5,863 nt of DNA from Patescibacteria group bacterium. Its GTDB lineage: Bacteria; Patescibacteriota; Minisyncoccia; Phycocordibacterales; JAGLOS01. Each line of letters opens with the position of its first letter. Within the stretch, counting starts at the first letter, position 1. The translations under genes and the position numbers were made by a program. The stretch spans positions 1 through 5,863 of the forward strand of contig JAHIYV010000073.1 in assembly GCA_018814635.1 (NCBI GenBank). The letters are read 5' to 3'. A model generated the notes under the pieces. That model did no database searches, was not told the origin of the DNA, and saw only the letters and a program-made list of their open reading frames with translations. Shown in pieces: positions 1-5,829 of this stretch.

Positions 1-124
1 CCCGATAGTACTTTAGCGCTCGCCAGTTACCTTCCTGAAATCCTACGCCAGTGCTAGAATCTGTGAACACATCGCCTGAGCTTGTTTCTTCTTCTTCTTG
101 TTTGTTATTTGGTAGGTCATTCAT
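1..124 (-). CDS. Unrecognised protein, N-terminal 41 codons only (gene runs off the left edge)
   Basis: An open frame starts with ATG at 124 and stays open to the window edge. The visible protein begins MNDLPNNKQEEEETSSGD and continues through a Ser/Thr/Gly-rich stretch to NWRALKYYR at the edge. The first 30 or so residues are polar, acidic and probably disordered, with a run of four Glu; the basic and aromatic end could be the approach to a folded domain or membrane segment, but none is visible. The competing ATG at 120 is in another frame and hits a stop after about 30 codons. No Shine-Dalgarno motif precedes the start. It lies 104 bases beyond the mrdA stop on the same strand, so it may be the next gene of the operon. 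RodA is a common neighbour of PBP2, but nothing visible identifies this as RodA and I do not name it. Confidence 0.6.
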   Translation of the reverse strand, partial: MNDLPNNKQEEEETSSGDVFTDSSTGVGFQEGNWRALKYYR

Positions 125-228
125 AATATTTACATTTTAACTCATTTTTATAATTTAGCAAGTTTATTTAGTTCTTTGAATTGCAAAAAAATAGTTGAAG
201 CTTGGCAAGAAACCCGGCCTTGTCTTAC

Positions 229-1938
229 TTAGTCTGGTTTTAGGTATTCTGGGGCGTGGGTTGGCATCCAGTCTAAAAGTTGTCTCATAATATATAGCGC
301 TCCTATTGTATTGTCGCGAGGGCCACCTTCCATCATCACGACGAAAGCGTATTTGGGTTGTTCGTATGGGAAAAAACCTATAACCCATGAATTCACTTTC
401 TTTTTTGTTGTACCTAGTTCAGCAGTTCCAGTTTTTGCGGCAACTTTTACTTGTTGAACGTTAAGACCTCGCGCTGTGCCATCTGTTACCGCTTGCCTCA
501 TTCCTTCTTTTACAATTTGAAAATGCTGTTTGCTTATTTCGGTAATTTGTTTGATTATATTTTTTTGCGTTCCAATATACGGTGTTACAAGCGCGCCATC
601 TGTAGCTAAACCACCGACTGCGCGTACCATTTGGATAAGAGTAACCCCAAAACCATATTGACCTATTGCTGTATGATATGTGTCGCCAATCCTCCATGGC
701 TCGTTATCAAAATTTTTCGCTTTCCACTGAGGATTCGGAATAACACCTTGTTCTTCATTGGGCAAATCAATGCCCGAGAGCTCGGCAATTCCAAACATTC
801 GCGCGTATTTTTCAATATTTTTAATACCAATACCCTTTTGTTCTTCAAAACCTCCGCCAACCTCATAAAAATAAACATTTGACGAAACAGCAAGAGCATC
901 TTTTATATCAACCCACCCATGCGCCTTCCAATCTTTGAATACAGTTTTAAGTTCGGGATTCCATTTATTTGGTATTGTTATTGAGCCAGTACTCAATATT
1001 TTTTTTTCTGGCGTGACAACCCCTTCAGTAAGCGCTCCCAATGCGACAAAGGGTTTAATGATAGAGCCGGGTGTATATCTACCAGAAATAGCTCTATTAA
1101 AAAAAGGTTTTTGCTCATTAGCGCGATATTCCTTAATAATTTTATTGTTCTCTTCCCCCACCATTACATTTGAACTATATTCAGGGTAACTGGTAAGCGC
1201 GGAAATCGCTCCGTTGTTTACATCCATTATTATTCCAGCGCCACCACTAAACTCTTTCTCAAGAGCAAGCTCTTTTATTAATTCAAATAATTTTGTTTGG
1301 ATTTTTGTATCAATTGTAAGTGATAAATCTTTACCTCCCTGTGGTGGCTCAAGGATATTTTGAGACTGAATTTCCATCAACGCGTTTCTTTCAACAATTT
1401 TTAGGCCCGGCACCCCATTTAATATACTATTGTATATTTTTTCTACACCAGTGTCTCCTTGGTATTCAGTTGAATAGTAAATACCACTACTATCTGCTTG
1501 TGGATATTTTGTATAGCCCAAAATATGCGCAAGTCCGGAAGTGGCAGTATAGGCTCGTAATGCAAAATCGGCTTTTTCATTAGGTATATTCCATGCGAGA
1601 GGTTGTTGGTCTTTGTCAAAAATTATTCCGCGACCTGCAAAGAGAAGCGCGTATGCCAACCTGTTATTTTCACTTTGTTGCGCATACATTGCTCCATCGC
1701 GAATTTGTAAAATTCCAATACGCAATAAAAAAACCAAAAGAATGAGAATAAAAAATCCCCCCAAAAGATAAAGGGGTGTTTTAGAAATTGGTTTAACAAG
1801 CCGTCCTTCAAATTGATAAACATCAAACTCCGGTAAATTACTGGAATCTAAAAAAATTTCATCTGGATCAATATCGTCATAATTATAAGAATGAAAAAAA
1901 CGACCCTGTAAAATGCGTTTCCATAAATTATTTTTCAT
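229..1938 (-). CDS. mrdA: Penicillin-binding protein 2 (class B elongasome peptidoglycan transpeptidase)
   Basis: PBP2 forms peptide cross-links between glycan strands during side-wall elongation, working outside the membrane with RodA, MreC and MreD. The 569-residue protein has a roughly 54-residue acidic cytoplasmic N-terminus, one membrane segment at about 55-78, a dimerisation or pedestal domain at about 80-205 (with RGIIFDKDQQPLAWN near 103-117 and GDTGVEKIYNSILNG near 161-175), and a transpeptidase domain from about 210 to the end. All three catalytic motifs are intact: SxxK at S292-K295 within TPGSIIKP, SxN at S352-S353-N354, and KTG at 502-504 followed by TAELG. It is somewhat shorter than E. 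coli PBP2 (633 residues), mainly through a compact pedestal region. The ATG at 1938 is chosen because it gives a normal cytoplasmic tail, although no Shine-Dalgarno sequence precedes it. It follows the mreBCD genes after a 240-base gap, so it may have its own promoter. A divisome PBP3 is less likely given the mre context. Confidence 0.95.
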   Translation of the reverse strand: MKNNLWKRILQGRFFHSYNYDDIDPDEIFLDSSNLPEFDVYQFEGRLVKPISKTPLYLLGGFFILILLVFLLRIGILQIRDGAMYAQQSENNRLAYALLFAGRGIIFDKDQQPLAWNIPNEKADFALRAYTATSGLAHILGYTKYPQADSSGIYYSTEYQGDTGVEKIYNSILNGVPGLKIVERNALMEIQSQNILEPPQGGKDLSLTIDTKIQTKLFELIKELALEKEFSGGAGIIMDVNNGAISALTSYPEYSSNVMVGEENNKIIKEYRANEQKPFFNRAISGRYTPGSIIKPFVALGALTEGVVTPEKKILSTGSITIPNKWNPELKTVFKDWKAHGWVDIKDALAVSSNVYFYEVGGGFEEQKGIGIKNIEKYARMFGIAELSGIDLPNEEQGVIPNPQWKAKNFDNEPWRIGDTYHTAIGQYGFGVTLIQMVRAVGGLATDGALVTPYIGTQKNIIKQITEISKQHFQIVKEGMRQAVTDGTARGLNVQQVKVAAKTGTAELGTTKKKVNSWVIGFFPYEQPKYAFVVMMEGGPRDNTIGALYIMRQLLDWMPTHAPEYLKPD

Positions 1939-1982
1939 AAGGGTTTAGAAATAAATAACTTGTTCAATTTTCGCTCAGATTT

Positions 1983-2013
1983 ATGATAGATTTTTTTGAT
2001 AAAAAGTTGTAAA
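1983..2013 (-). promoter_or_regulatory. Weak candidate promoter for mrdA
   Basis: On the minus strand, TTTACA (2013-2008, five of six matches to the -35 consensus) is followed after 19 bases by TATCAT (1988-1983, five of six matches to the -10 consensus). The expected start near 1976 would give a leader of about 38 bases ahead of the mrdA ATG. The 19-base spacing is longer than the preferred 17 and the region is AT-rich, so a chance match is quite possible. Confidence 0.3.
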
Positions 2014-2068
2014 AGGTCGTTCCTCGAGGAGGAGTGAAGCGAAGCGGAACGACGGAAGAGGTGCGACC
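2011..2068. repeat. GC-rich stem-loop region with competing pairings
   Basis: GTCGTTCC at 2016-2023 and GGAACGAC at 2046-2053 form a perfect 8-base inverted repeat around a 22-base loop. The same left arm extended (GGTCGTTCCTC, 2015-2025) also matches GAGGTGCGACC at 2058-2068 with nine of eleven pairs, so the two stems exclude one another. A third option pairs AAAAGGT (2011-2017) with ACCTTTT (2074-2080). The loop contains the palindrome TCCTCGAGGA (2021-2030, overlapping the arm) and a doubled GAAGC. By hand count 36 of the 56 bases from 2015 to 2070 are G or C, well above the flanks. It could be an RNA leader structure for mrdA or a copy of a dispersed genomic repeat; the sequence alone does not decide. 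Confidence 0.6.
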
Positions 2069-2097
2069 CCGTAACCTTTTAAAAAAAGGTAAGGGGT
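2066..2097. repeat. Two-part hairpin, ACCCC...GGGGT enclosing ACCTTTT...AAAAGGT
   Basis: The inner stem pairs ACCTTTT (2074-2080) with AAAAGGT (2084-2090) around a three-base AAA loop. The outer stem pairs ACCCC (2066-2070) with GGGGT (2093-2097), separated from the inner stem by a small internal loop (GTA against AA). On either strand the hairpin is not followed by a T-run, so it does not look like an intrinsic terminator. Its left outer arm overlaps bases used by the neighbouring stem at 2058-2068, so the two structures compete. Confidence 0.6.
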
Positions 2098-2178
2098 AAA
2101 CCTTGGATTAGTAAGTTTTTTCAGGAAAATATAGTATAAATATGAAATGAAAATAATCATGTTATTTTTTTCTAAGCA

Positions 2179-2454
2179 CTAGAAACGAAAATGCGTTGTT
2201 AACATTTTAATTGCTATAAACAAAATAACAACCATTAGTGTTGAATACATGGGTACACCTAACAACGAATTATATTGTATTCCGTATAATATATCCAAAA
2301 AAATGCCGGCAAAAATAGACTCGTAGTAGTGGTCAAACAACACTAGGCCAATTACGCATAAAAACAAAGCGCAGTACCACGGAGCAAATAAAATGCTCGT
2401 GACTAAAAAAATATTATAGAGTATCCGAAATAATAACATTCTTATCATAATCAT
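2179..2454 (-). CDS. mreD: Minimal MreD-like elongasome membrane protein
   Basis: This 91-residue protein is almost entirely hydrophobic, with about three membrane segments at roughly 7-25, 27-55 (possibly split around the acidic DHYYES at 41-46) and 66-84, and ends in a short basic tail. The segment YESIFAGIFLDILYG at about 44-58 resembles the conserved G-x-x-x-D-x-x-x-G region of MreD. MreD proteins are usually about 160 residues with five or so membrane segments, so this is a roughly half-length version. MreD binds MreC in the membrane and is needed for elongasome function. The assignment rests mainly on position between mreC and mrdA together with the membrane pattern; recognition by sequence alone would be weak. 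The frame overlaps the end of mreC by 41 bases if it starts at 2454; in-frame ATGs at 2448 and 2439 would reduce the overlap. The stop is TAG. Confidence 0.7.
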   Translation of the reverse strand: MIMIRMLLFRILYNIFLVTSILFAPWYCALFLCVIGLVLFDHYYESIFAGIFLDILYGIQYNSLLGVPMYSTLMVVILFIAIKMLTTHFRF

Positions 2455-3244
2455 ATAAGGGCTTGACTACATCTACAAAACGAAGAGAAAAAAAACTTAT
2501 AGGAGATCTAAATAAAATCTCTTCCAGTGCGTTATTGGCGTCTTCATCAATATGTTCAATTATTCCCAAAACGCGGGGGGAAATTGACGGCATATAAATA
2601 GAGTCTCCAACAAAAATATCAACATTTTGAGGAAGCTCTATTTTAAAATTTCCACCACCGAGCCCTATTGCTTCCGTAGAAATTGCGCTGTCCCCCACAA
2701 ACACAGGGGTTCGTACTCCCGGCGATGAATATAATTTCACTTTGGAAGATGTTTGATAAACTTCAGCTATTTCACCCATCACGATATTTTCAACCATCAC
2801 TAAATCTTCCAGCGATACTTTATTTTGTTCACCTACATCAATGATTAATGTATCATAAAGAGTAATATCAGGTTTTGCTAATATTACAGCCAAAATCCTC
2901 TCGGGGGTTGAGGTACTTCGTTCAAGTTTTTCTTTTAACGCATTATTCTCGTGAAGTAGAAAACTACGATCAGCAAGTTTGGCGCGAGTCGCATCTATTT
3001 GTTGTTGTAGGTTTTGATTTTCGACAAACAGCGCGCGCCGAGAAGTAAAATAACTCAAAAAGGGCGTCAAAACTTCTTTTGTTTGTCCACCCGCCCGCCA
3101 TAGTGGCGTAGCCACACGATGCAAATAACTGGTAGTAGATGCAGAAAACCAATTAAAAAAAGCAAAAAATAACCCAATACCAATAATAAGTATTATTATT
3201 TTTACCTTATTATTTTTTTTACCGTGGCGCATCATCATCGTCAT
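2414..3244 (-). CDS. mreC: Rod shape-determining protein MreC
   Basis: MreC is a single-pass membrane protein whose outer part binds and activates PBP2 and links it to MreD and MreB. The 276-residue product has a short basic N-terminus (HGKKNNKVK, about 7-15), one membrane segment at about 14-31, a periplasmic linker, a heptad-like Gln/Leu/Glu-rich coiled coil at about 70-110, and then a beta-rich domain at about 117-262 (AVILAKPDITLYDTLIIDVG, then IVMGEIAEVYQTSSKVKLYS and GVRTPVFVGD), as in the family. Length is in the usual range. The frame opens inside the end of mreB: ATG at 3244 overlaps mreB by 26 bases, and in-frame ATGs at 3238, 3235 and 3232 are equally possible starts. The C-terminal codons overlap the mreD-like gene. 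This arrangement suggests translational coupling across all three genes. Confidence 0.95.
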   Translation of the reverse strand: MTMMMRHGKKNNKVKIIILIIGIGLFFAFFNWFSASTTSYLHRVATPLWRAGGQTKEVLTPFLSYFTSRRALFVENQNLQQQIDATRAKLADRSFLLHENNALKEKLERSTSTPERILAVILAKPDITLYDTLIIDVGEQNKVSLEDLVMVENIVMGEIAEVYQTSSKVKLYSSPGVRTPVFVGDSAISTEAIGLGGGNFKIELPQNVDIFVGDSIYMPSISPRVLGIIEHIDEDANNALEEILFRSPISFFSLRFVDVVKPLYDYDKNVIISDTL

Positions 3245-4268
3245 AATTAACTAAAACTTCTTTGTATTTATTAAGGTCTTCAAGAATTATACCAGTACCA
3301 CGAACAACGGCAGTAAGTGGTTCCGCGTCAATATATACAGGAATTTTAAGCATGTCAGATATTAGTGAGTCCAGCCCTTTGATTAAAGCGCCACCGCCAA
3401 TAAGAATTGCTCCTCTCTTCATAACATCTGAAAGAACTTCTGGCGGTGTAGTTTCTAAAACTTCTTTTGTTGCATCAACCAAGCTATTTATAGACGCTCC
3501 AATGGCTTCCCTAATGTCCGCATCGGTTATCATCACTTCACGCGGTAAACCTGTTACCAAATCCCTGCCACGAATAGGAGCCTCCAATGGTTCATCACCC
3601 TCAGCCAATGCCCCTATCGCAATTTTAATATCCTCAGCAGTACGTTCTCCAATAAGAATTTTAAATTCATCGCGTATATAAGAAATAATATCCTGATTAA
3701 ATTTATCACCCGCAACTCGTAAATTTTTTGAGTTTACAATACCCCCAAGAGACATTACCGCAATGTCTGTCGTTCCTCCTCCAATATCTATAACCATACT
3801 ACCAAGAGGATTCATCACGGGAAGCTTTATGCCAAGCGCGCCAGCCATTGGCTCTTCCACTATATATACTTCCCGAGCGCCAGCATTTTTTGTCGCGTCA
3901 ACAACCGCGCGCATTTCAACATTTGTGATACCAGAAGGTACACCAACAACAACACGAGGTCGTCCAAACTTACGCGAAATTTTTTGCGCTTTATTTATAA
4001 AATACGCAAGCATTTCTTCTGTAACTTCAAAATTAGATACAACACCATCAACAAGAGGACGAATAGCTGTTATATGTCCGGGCGTTCTACCTATCATTTT
4101 TTTAGCATCAGCGCCCATAGCAACAACACGCCCTGTTTTTTTGTTAAGCGCGACAACAGATGGTTCATTAATAATAATGCCGTGCTCATACAAATAAACA
4201 AGAGTACTTGCTGTACCTAAGTCTATCCCTATATCACCCGAAAACAATTTACGCATTCGTTCAAACAT
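3219..4268 (-). CDS. mreB: Rod shape-determining protein MreB (bacterial actin)
   Basis: MreB polymerises with ATP into membrane-attached filaments that guide the side-wall synthesis machinery. The 349-residue length matches E. coli MreB (347). The N-terminal MFERMRKLFS is a likely amphipathic membrane anchor. The actin-fold motifs appear in order: phosphate 1 at about 12-22 (DIGIDLGTAST), the strand and helix leading to VEEPMAGALG at about 137-146 with E138 as the likely catalytic glutamate, phosphate 2 at 161-168 (DIGGGTTD), and the adenosine motif at 291-299 (GGGALIKGL). The C-terminus ends NYDDDDAPR; the acidic run is encoded by bases that also contain the mreC start codons. The ATG at 4268 matches the family's usual start; no Shine-Dalgarno sequence precedes it. 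It lies 18 bases after proS. It is not DnaK, given its length and the neighbouring mreC. Confidence 0.98.
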   Translation of the reverse strand: MFERMRKLFSGDIGIDLGTASTLVYLYEHGIIINEPSVVALNKKTGRVVAMGADAKKMIGRTPGHITAIRPLVDGVVSNFEVTEEMLAYFINKAQKISRKFGRPRVVVGVPSGITNVEMRAVVDATKNAGAREVYIVEEPMAGALGIKLPVMNPLGSMVIDIGGGTTDIAVMSLGGIVNSKNLRVAGDKFNQDIISYIRDEFKILIGERTAEDIKIAIGALAEGDEPLEAPIRGRDLVTGLPREVMITDADIREAIGASINSLVDATKEVLETTPPEVLSDVMKRGAILIGGGALIKGLDSLISDMLKIPVYIDAEPLTAVVRGTGIILEDLNKYKEVLVNYDDDDAPR

Positions 4269-4286
4269 AAAAAATTATTTCAAAAA

Positions 4287-5525
4287 TTACTCTTCAACAA
4301 ACCCCATTAACGCTTGTGCGGAAATTATACGACTCTCGTCTTCATTGCGTCTTCTTACTTCAACACCACCAGCGTCAAGACTTTTTGGACTAACAACAAC
4401 ACGAATCGGAATACCAATAAGATCGGCGTCAGCAAATTTTTCTCCCGCGCGCAAATCACGATCATCTAATAAAACCTCAATTCCTTTTTCTGTAAGCGCA
4501 TTGTATATCTTGAGCGCCTCCCCGTCTTGATTAAGACTAAGAATATGTACGCTAAATGGAGCGATTGCTTTGGGCCATACAAGCCCTTTTTTATCAGCCA
4601 AAACTTCCGTAACAGCGCCCATTAAACGCCCTAAACCAATACCATAACACCCCATAATAACCAAGTGATTGTCCCCTTTTTCATCTTTATAAGACAAATC
4701 AAAAGGCGCCGAAAACTTTGTTTTTAGTTTAAATATATTACCGGTCTCAATGGCTTTTTCTTTTCTGAAATTGCTTCCCCCACAAATCGGACACTCATTT
4801 TGCTCTTCTATTATTTCCTCATTTATAGCAATATTACATGGGTCACAAATATGTATAATGTCTTCCCCTGCGTCTGCAAGTGTTTGAAATTCATGAGAAT
4901 ATTTTGAAAAACTTCCACCACTTGCAAAAGTAAGGAATGTTTTTTCGCCTATTCCCGCGCTGTGAAAAATATTTTTATAAGCTAATATTGCTTTTTCATA
5001 ATATGTATCTAAATCTTTTTCGTCTATATGAAAAGAATACAAATCTTTCATCATAAATTCTCGCCCACGCAAAATTCCCGATTTAGCGCGCAATTCCATA
5101 CGAAATTTATTTTGTATTTGATATGTGTAAAGGGGTAAATCTTTATAGGAAGATATAAATTGTTTGGCTAATGGTACCACTATTTCTTCATGTGTAGCTC
5201 CAAGCGCAATCTCGCGAGCGCTTTTATCAACAACTTTATATAAATCATCCATTGTGTCCCAACGACCTGTTTTTTCCCAATTCTCTTTTGGGTGAAATAC
5301 GGGCATTAAAATTTCTTGTCCTCCAATTTTATTCATTTCATCACGAATAATCGTTTCAATTTTACGAAGCACACGCAAACCAAGTGGTAAATATGAATAA
5401 ACACCCGCCATTTCTTTTTTTATAAAACCAGCCCTTACAAGCAATTGCGCATTTCGCGAAACCTCATCTTTGGGGGTATCTTTACTCGTTTTTGTAAATA
5501 ATTGTGACTGCAACATTAGACACAT
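4287..5525 (-). CDS. proS: Prolyl-tRNA synthetase, bacterial type without the editing insertion domain
   Basis: This class II synthetase joins proline to tRNA-Pro in the cytoplasm. Of 412 residues, motif 1 is at about 41-64 (GVYSYLPLGLRVLRKIE), the proline-binding TxE loop is at T111-E113, motif 2 is at about 139-166 (NKFRMELR, then REFMMKDLYSFH), motif 3 is at about 291-303 (MGCYGIGLGRLMG), and the anticodon-binding domain runs from about 322 to the end (DDRDLRAGEKFADADLIGIP). Bacterial ProRS is usually about 570 residues because a roughly 180-residue editing domain sits between motifs 2 and 3; here only a short loop is present, carrying CDPC at 227-230 and CPIC at 245-248, a possible zinc-binding pair. 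Alanine mischarged to tRNA-Pro would therefore need a separate editing protein. Similar short forms occur in alphaproteobacteria and mitochondria. The start may be the ATG at 5525 or the in-frame ATG at 5516; the second (MLQSQLFTKT) aligns better with E. coli ProS (MRTSQYLLSTLKET). Confidence 0.95.
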   Translation of the reverse strand: MCLMLQSQLFTKTSKDTPKDEVSRNAQLLVRAGFIKKEMAGVYSYLPLGLRVLRKIETIIRDEMNKIGGQEILMPVFHPKENWEKTGRWDTMDDLYKVVDKSAREIALGATHEEIVVPLAKQFISSYKDLPLYTYQIQNKFRMELRAKSGILRGREFMMKDLYSFHIDEKDLDTYYEKAILAYKNIFHSAGIGEKTFLTFASGGSFSKYSHEFQTLADAGEDIIHICDPCNIAINEEIIEEQNECPICGGSNFRKEKAIETGNIFKLKTKFSAPFDLSYKDEKGDNHLVIMGCYGIGLGRLMGAVTEVLADKKGLVWPKAIAPFSVHILSLNQDGEALKIYNALTEKGIEVLLDDRDLRAGEKFADADLIGIPIRVVVSPKSLDAGGVEVRRRNEDESRIISAQALMGFVEE

Positions 5526-5539
5526 AGTACAGTAGGAAG

Positions 5540-5567
5540 TCTATAAAATCAAGATGAATGCTGTAAA
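5540..5567 (-). promoter_or_regulatory. Candidate sigma-70-type promoter for the proS-mre cluster
   Basis: On the minus strand, TTTACA (5567-5562, five of six -35 matches) is followed after 16 bases by TATAGA (5545-5540, four of six -10 matches). The predicted start near 5533 lies only about 8 bases before the ATG at 5525 and about 17 before the ATG at 5516, so the message would have a very short leader. No other promoter-like pair with acceptable spacing was noticed between this and mreB, which supports proS and the mre genes sharing a transcript. Confidence 0.5.
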
Positions 5568-5630
5568 TCATCCTGACAGACAACGCACTAATACCATTTT
5601 CTAAAAACTAATTTGTTTTTTCTTTGTTAT

Positions 5631-5829
5631 TAGACCTGTCCCTTAATTAGTTTCTACTGCAATTCCCATATTTTGGCATAATTTTTTCTAAATTTTTACA
5701 CTTATACTAGGCACTTGCCCTATTAAATTCGCTTCGCGACTATTTAACAGGGTGAACTTAAAAAATTTATAAAAAATTCTACTCAAAATCTGGAAATTTC
5801 GCTACGAAACTAATTAAGGGACAGGTCTA
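5631..5829. mobile_element. 199-base MITE- or REP-like element with perfect 24-base terminal inverted repeats
   Basis: The left arm at 5631-5654 begins TAGACCTGTCCC and the right arm at 5806-5829 ends GGGACAGGTCTA; the two are perfect reverse complements over 24 bases, separated by 151 bases with no coding frame. Both ends carry TA, which would fit a TA target duplication as in IS630/Tc1-type elements, with GACCTGTCCC as the true end; no longer target duplication is visible. A second hairpin sits in the middle and part of it resembles the right arm. The structure fits a non-autonomous transposable element or a palindromic repeat mobilised by a REP-associated (Y1) transposase. No transposase is in the window, so the family is undetermined. 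Confidence 0.6.
5718..5752. repeat. Central hairpin inside the inverted-repeat element
   Basis: CCCTATTAAAT (5718-5728) pairs with ATTTAACAGGG (5742-5752) at ten of eleven positions, with an A-C mismatch at 5722/5748. Its loop holds a further CGC-TTC-GCG mini-stem (5730-5738). There is no T-run on either side, so it is not an obvious terminator. Confidence 0.65.

Larger units (their letters stand above)
1939..2178. other. Intergenic gap between mreD-like gene and mrdA, AT-rich flanks around a GC-rich structured core
   Basis: This is the longest gap inside the cluster; every other spacing among proS and the mre genes is 18 bases or less, or an overlap. No credible coding frame is seen in it. 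The core at about 2011-2097 is rich in self-complementary segments (listed separately), while the outer parts are AT-rich. It would form the 3' trailer of mreD and the 5' leader of mrdA if the whole cluster is one transcript. No hairpin followed by a T-run on the minus strand was found, so I see no intrinsic terminator that would split the operon here. Confidence 0.7.

Noticed and set aside
180..228. Intrinsic terminator after mrdA
   Set aside because: A run of seven Ts lies on the minus strand at about 191-185, but the sequence before it forms only a 3-4 base stem, too weak to support a terminator.
631..1583. Plus-strand frames opposite mrdA
   Set aside because: The minus-strand frame has all three PBP2 catalytic motifs; the opposite frames have no recognisable domains.
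2066..2097. Hairpin as intrinsic terminator between mreD and mrdA
   Set aside because: The stem is convincing but no T-run follows it on either strand.
2179..2454. mreD-like gene as a truncated pseudogene
   Set aside because: The frame is intact, starts inside mreC in the usual operon manner, and the 240-base gap after it shows no leftover MreD coding sequence in any frame that I could see.
3262..4197. Long open frames on the plus strand opposite mreB (3262-3681 and 3763-4197)
   Set aside because: They are exact shadows of the well-conserved mreB reading frame, have Ser/Pro/Thr/Ile-rich low-quality translations and match no family.
5673..5708. Plus-strand promoter TTGGCA ... TATACT inside the inverted-repeat element
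   Set aside because: The spacing is 24 bases, too long, and no plus-strand gene follows within the window.
5631..5829. CRISPR-like repeat
   Set aside because: There are only two long arms, in inverted rather than direct orientation, with one 151-base interval and no regular spacing.
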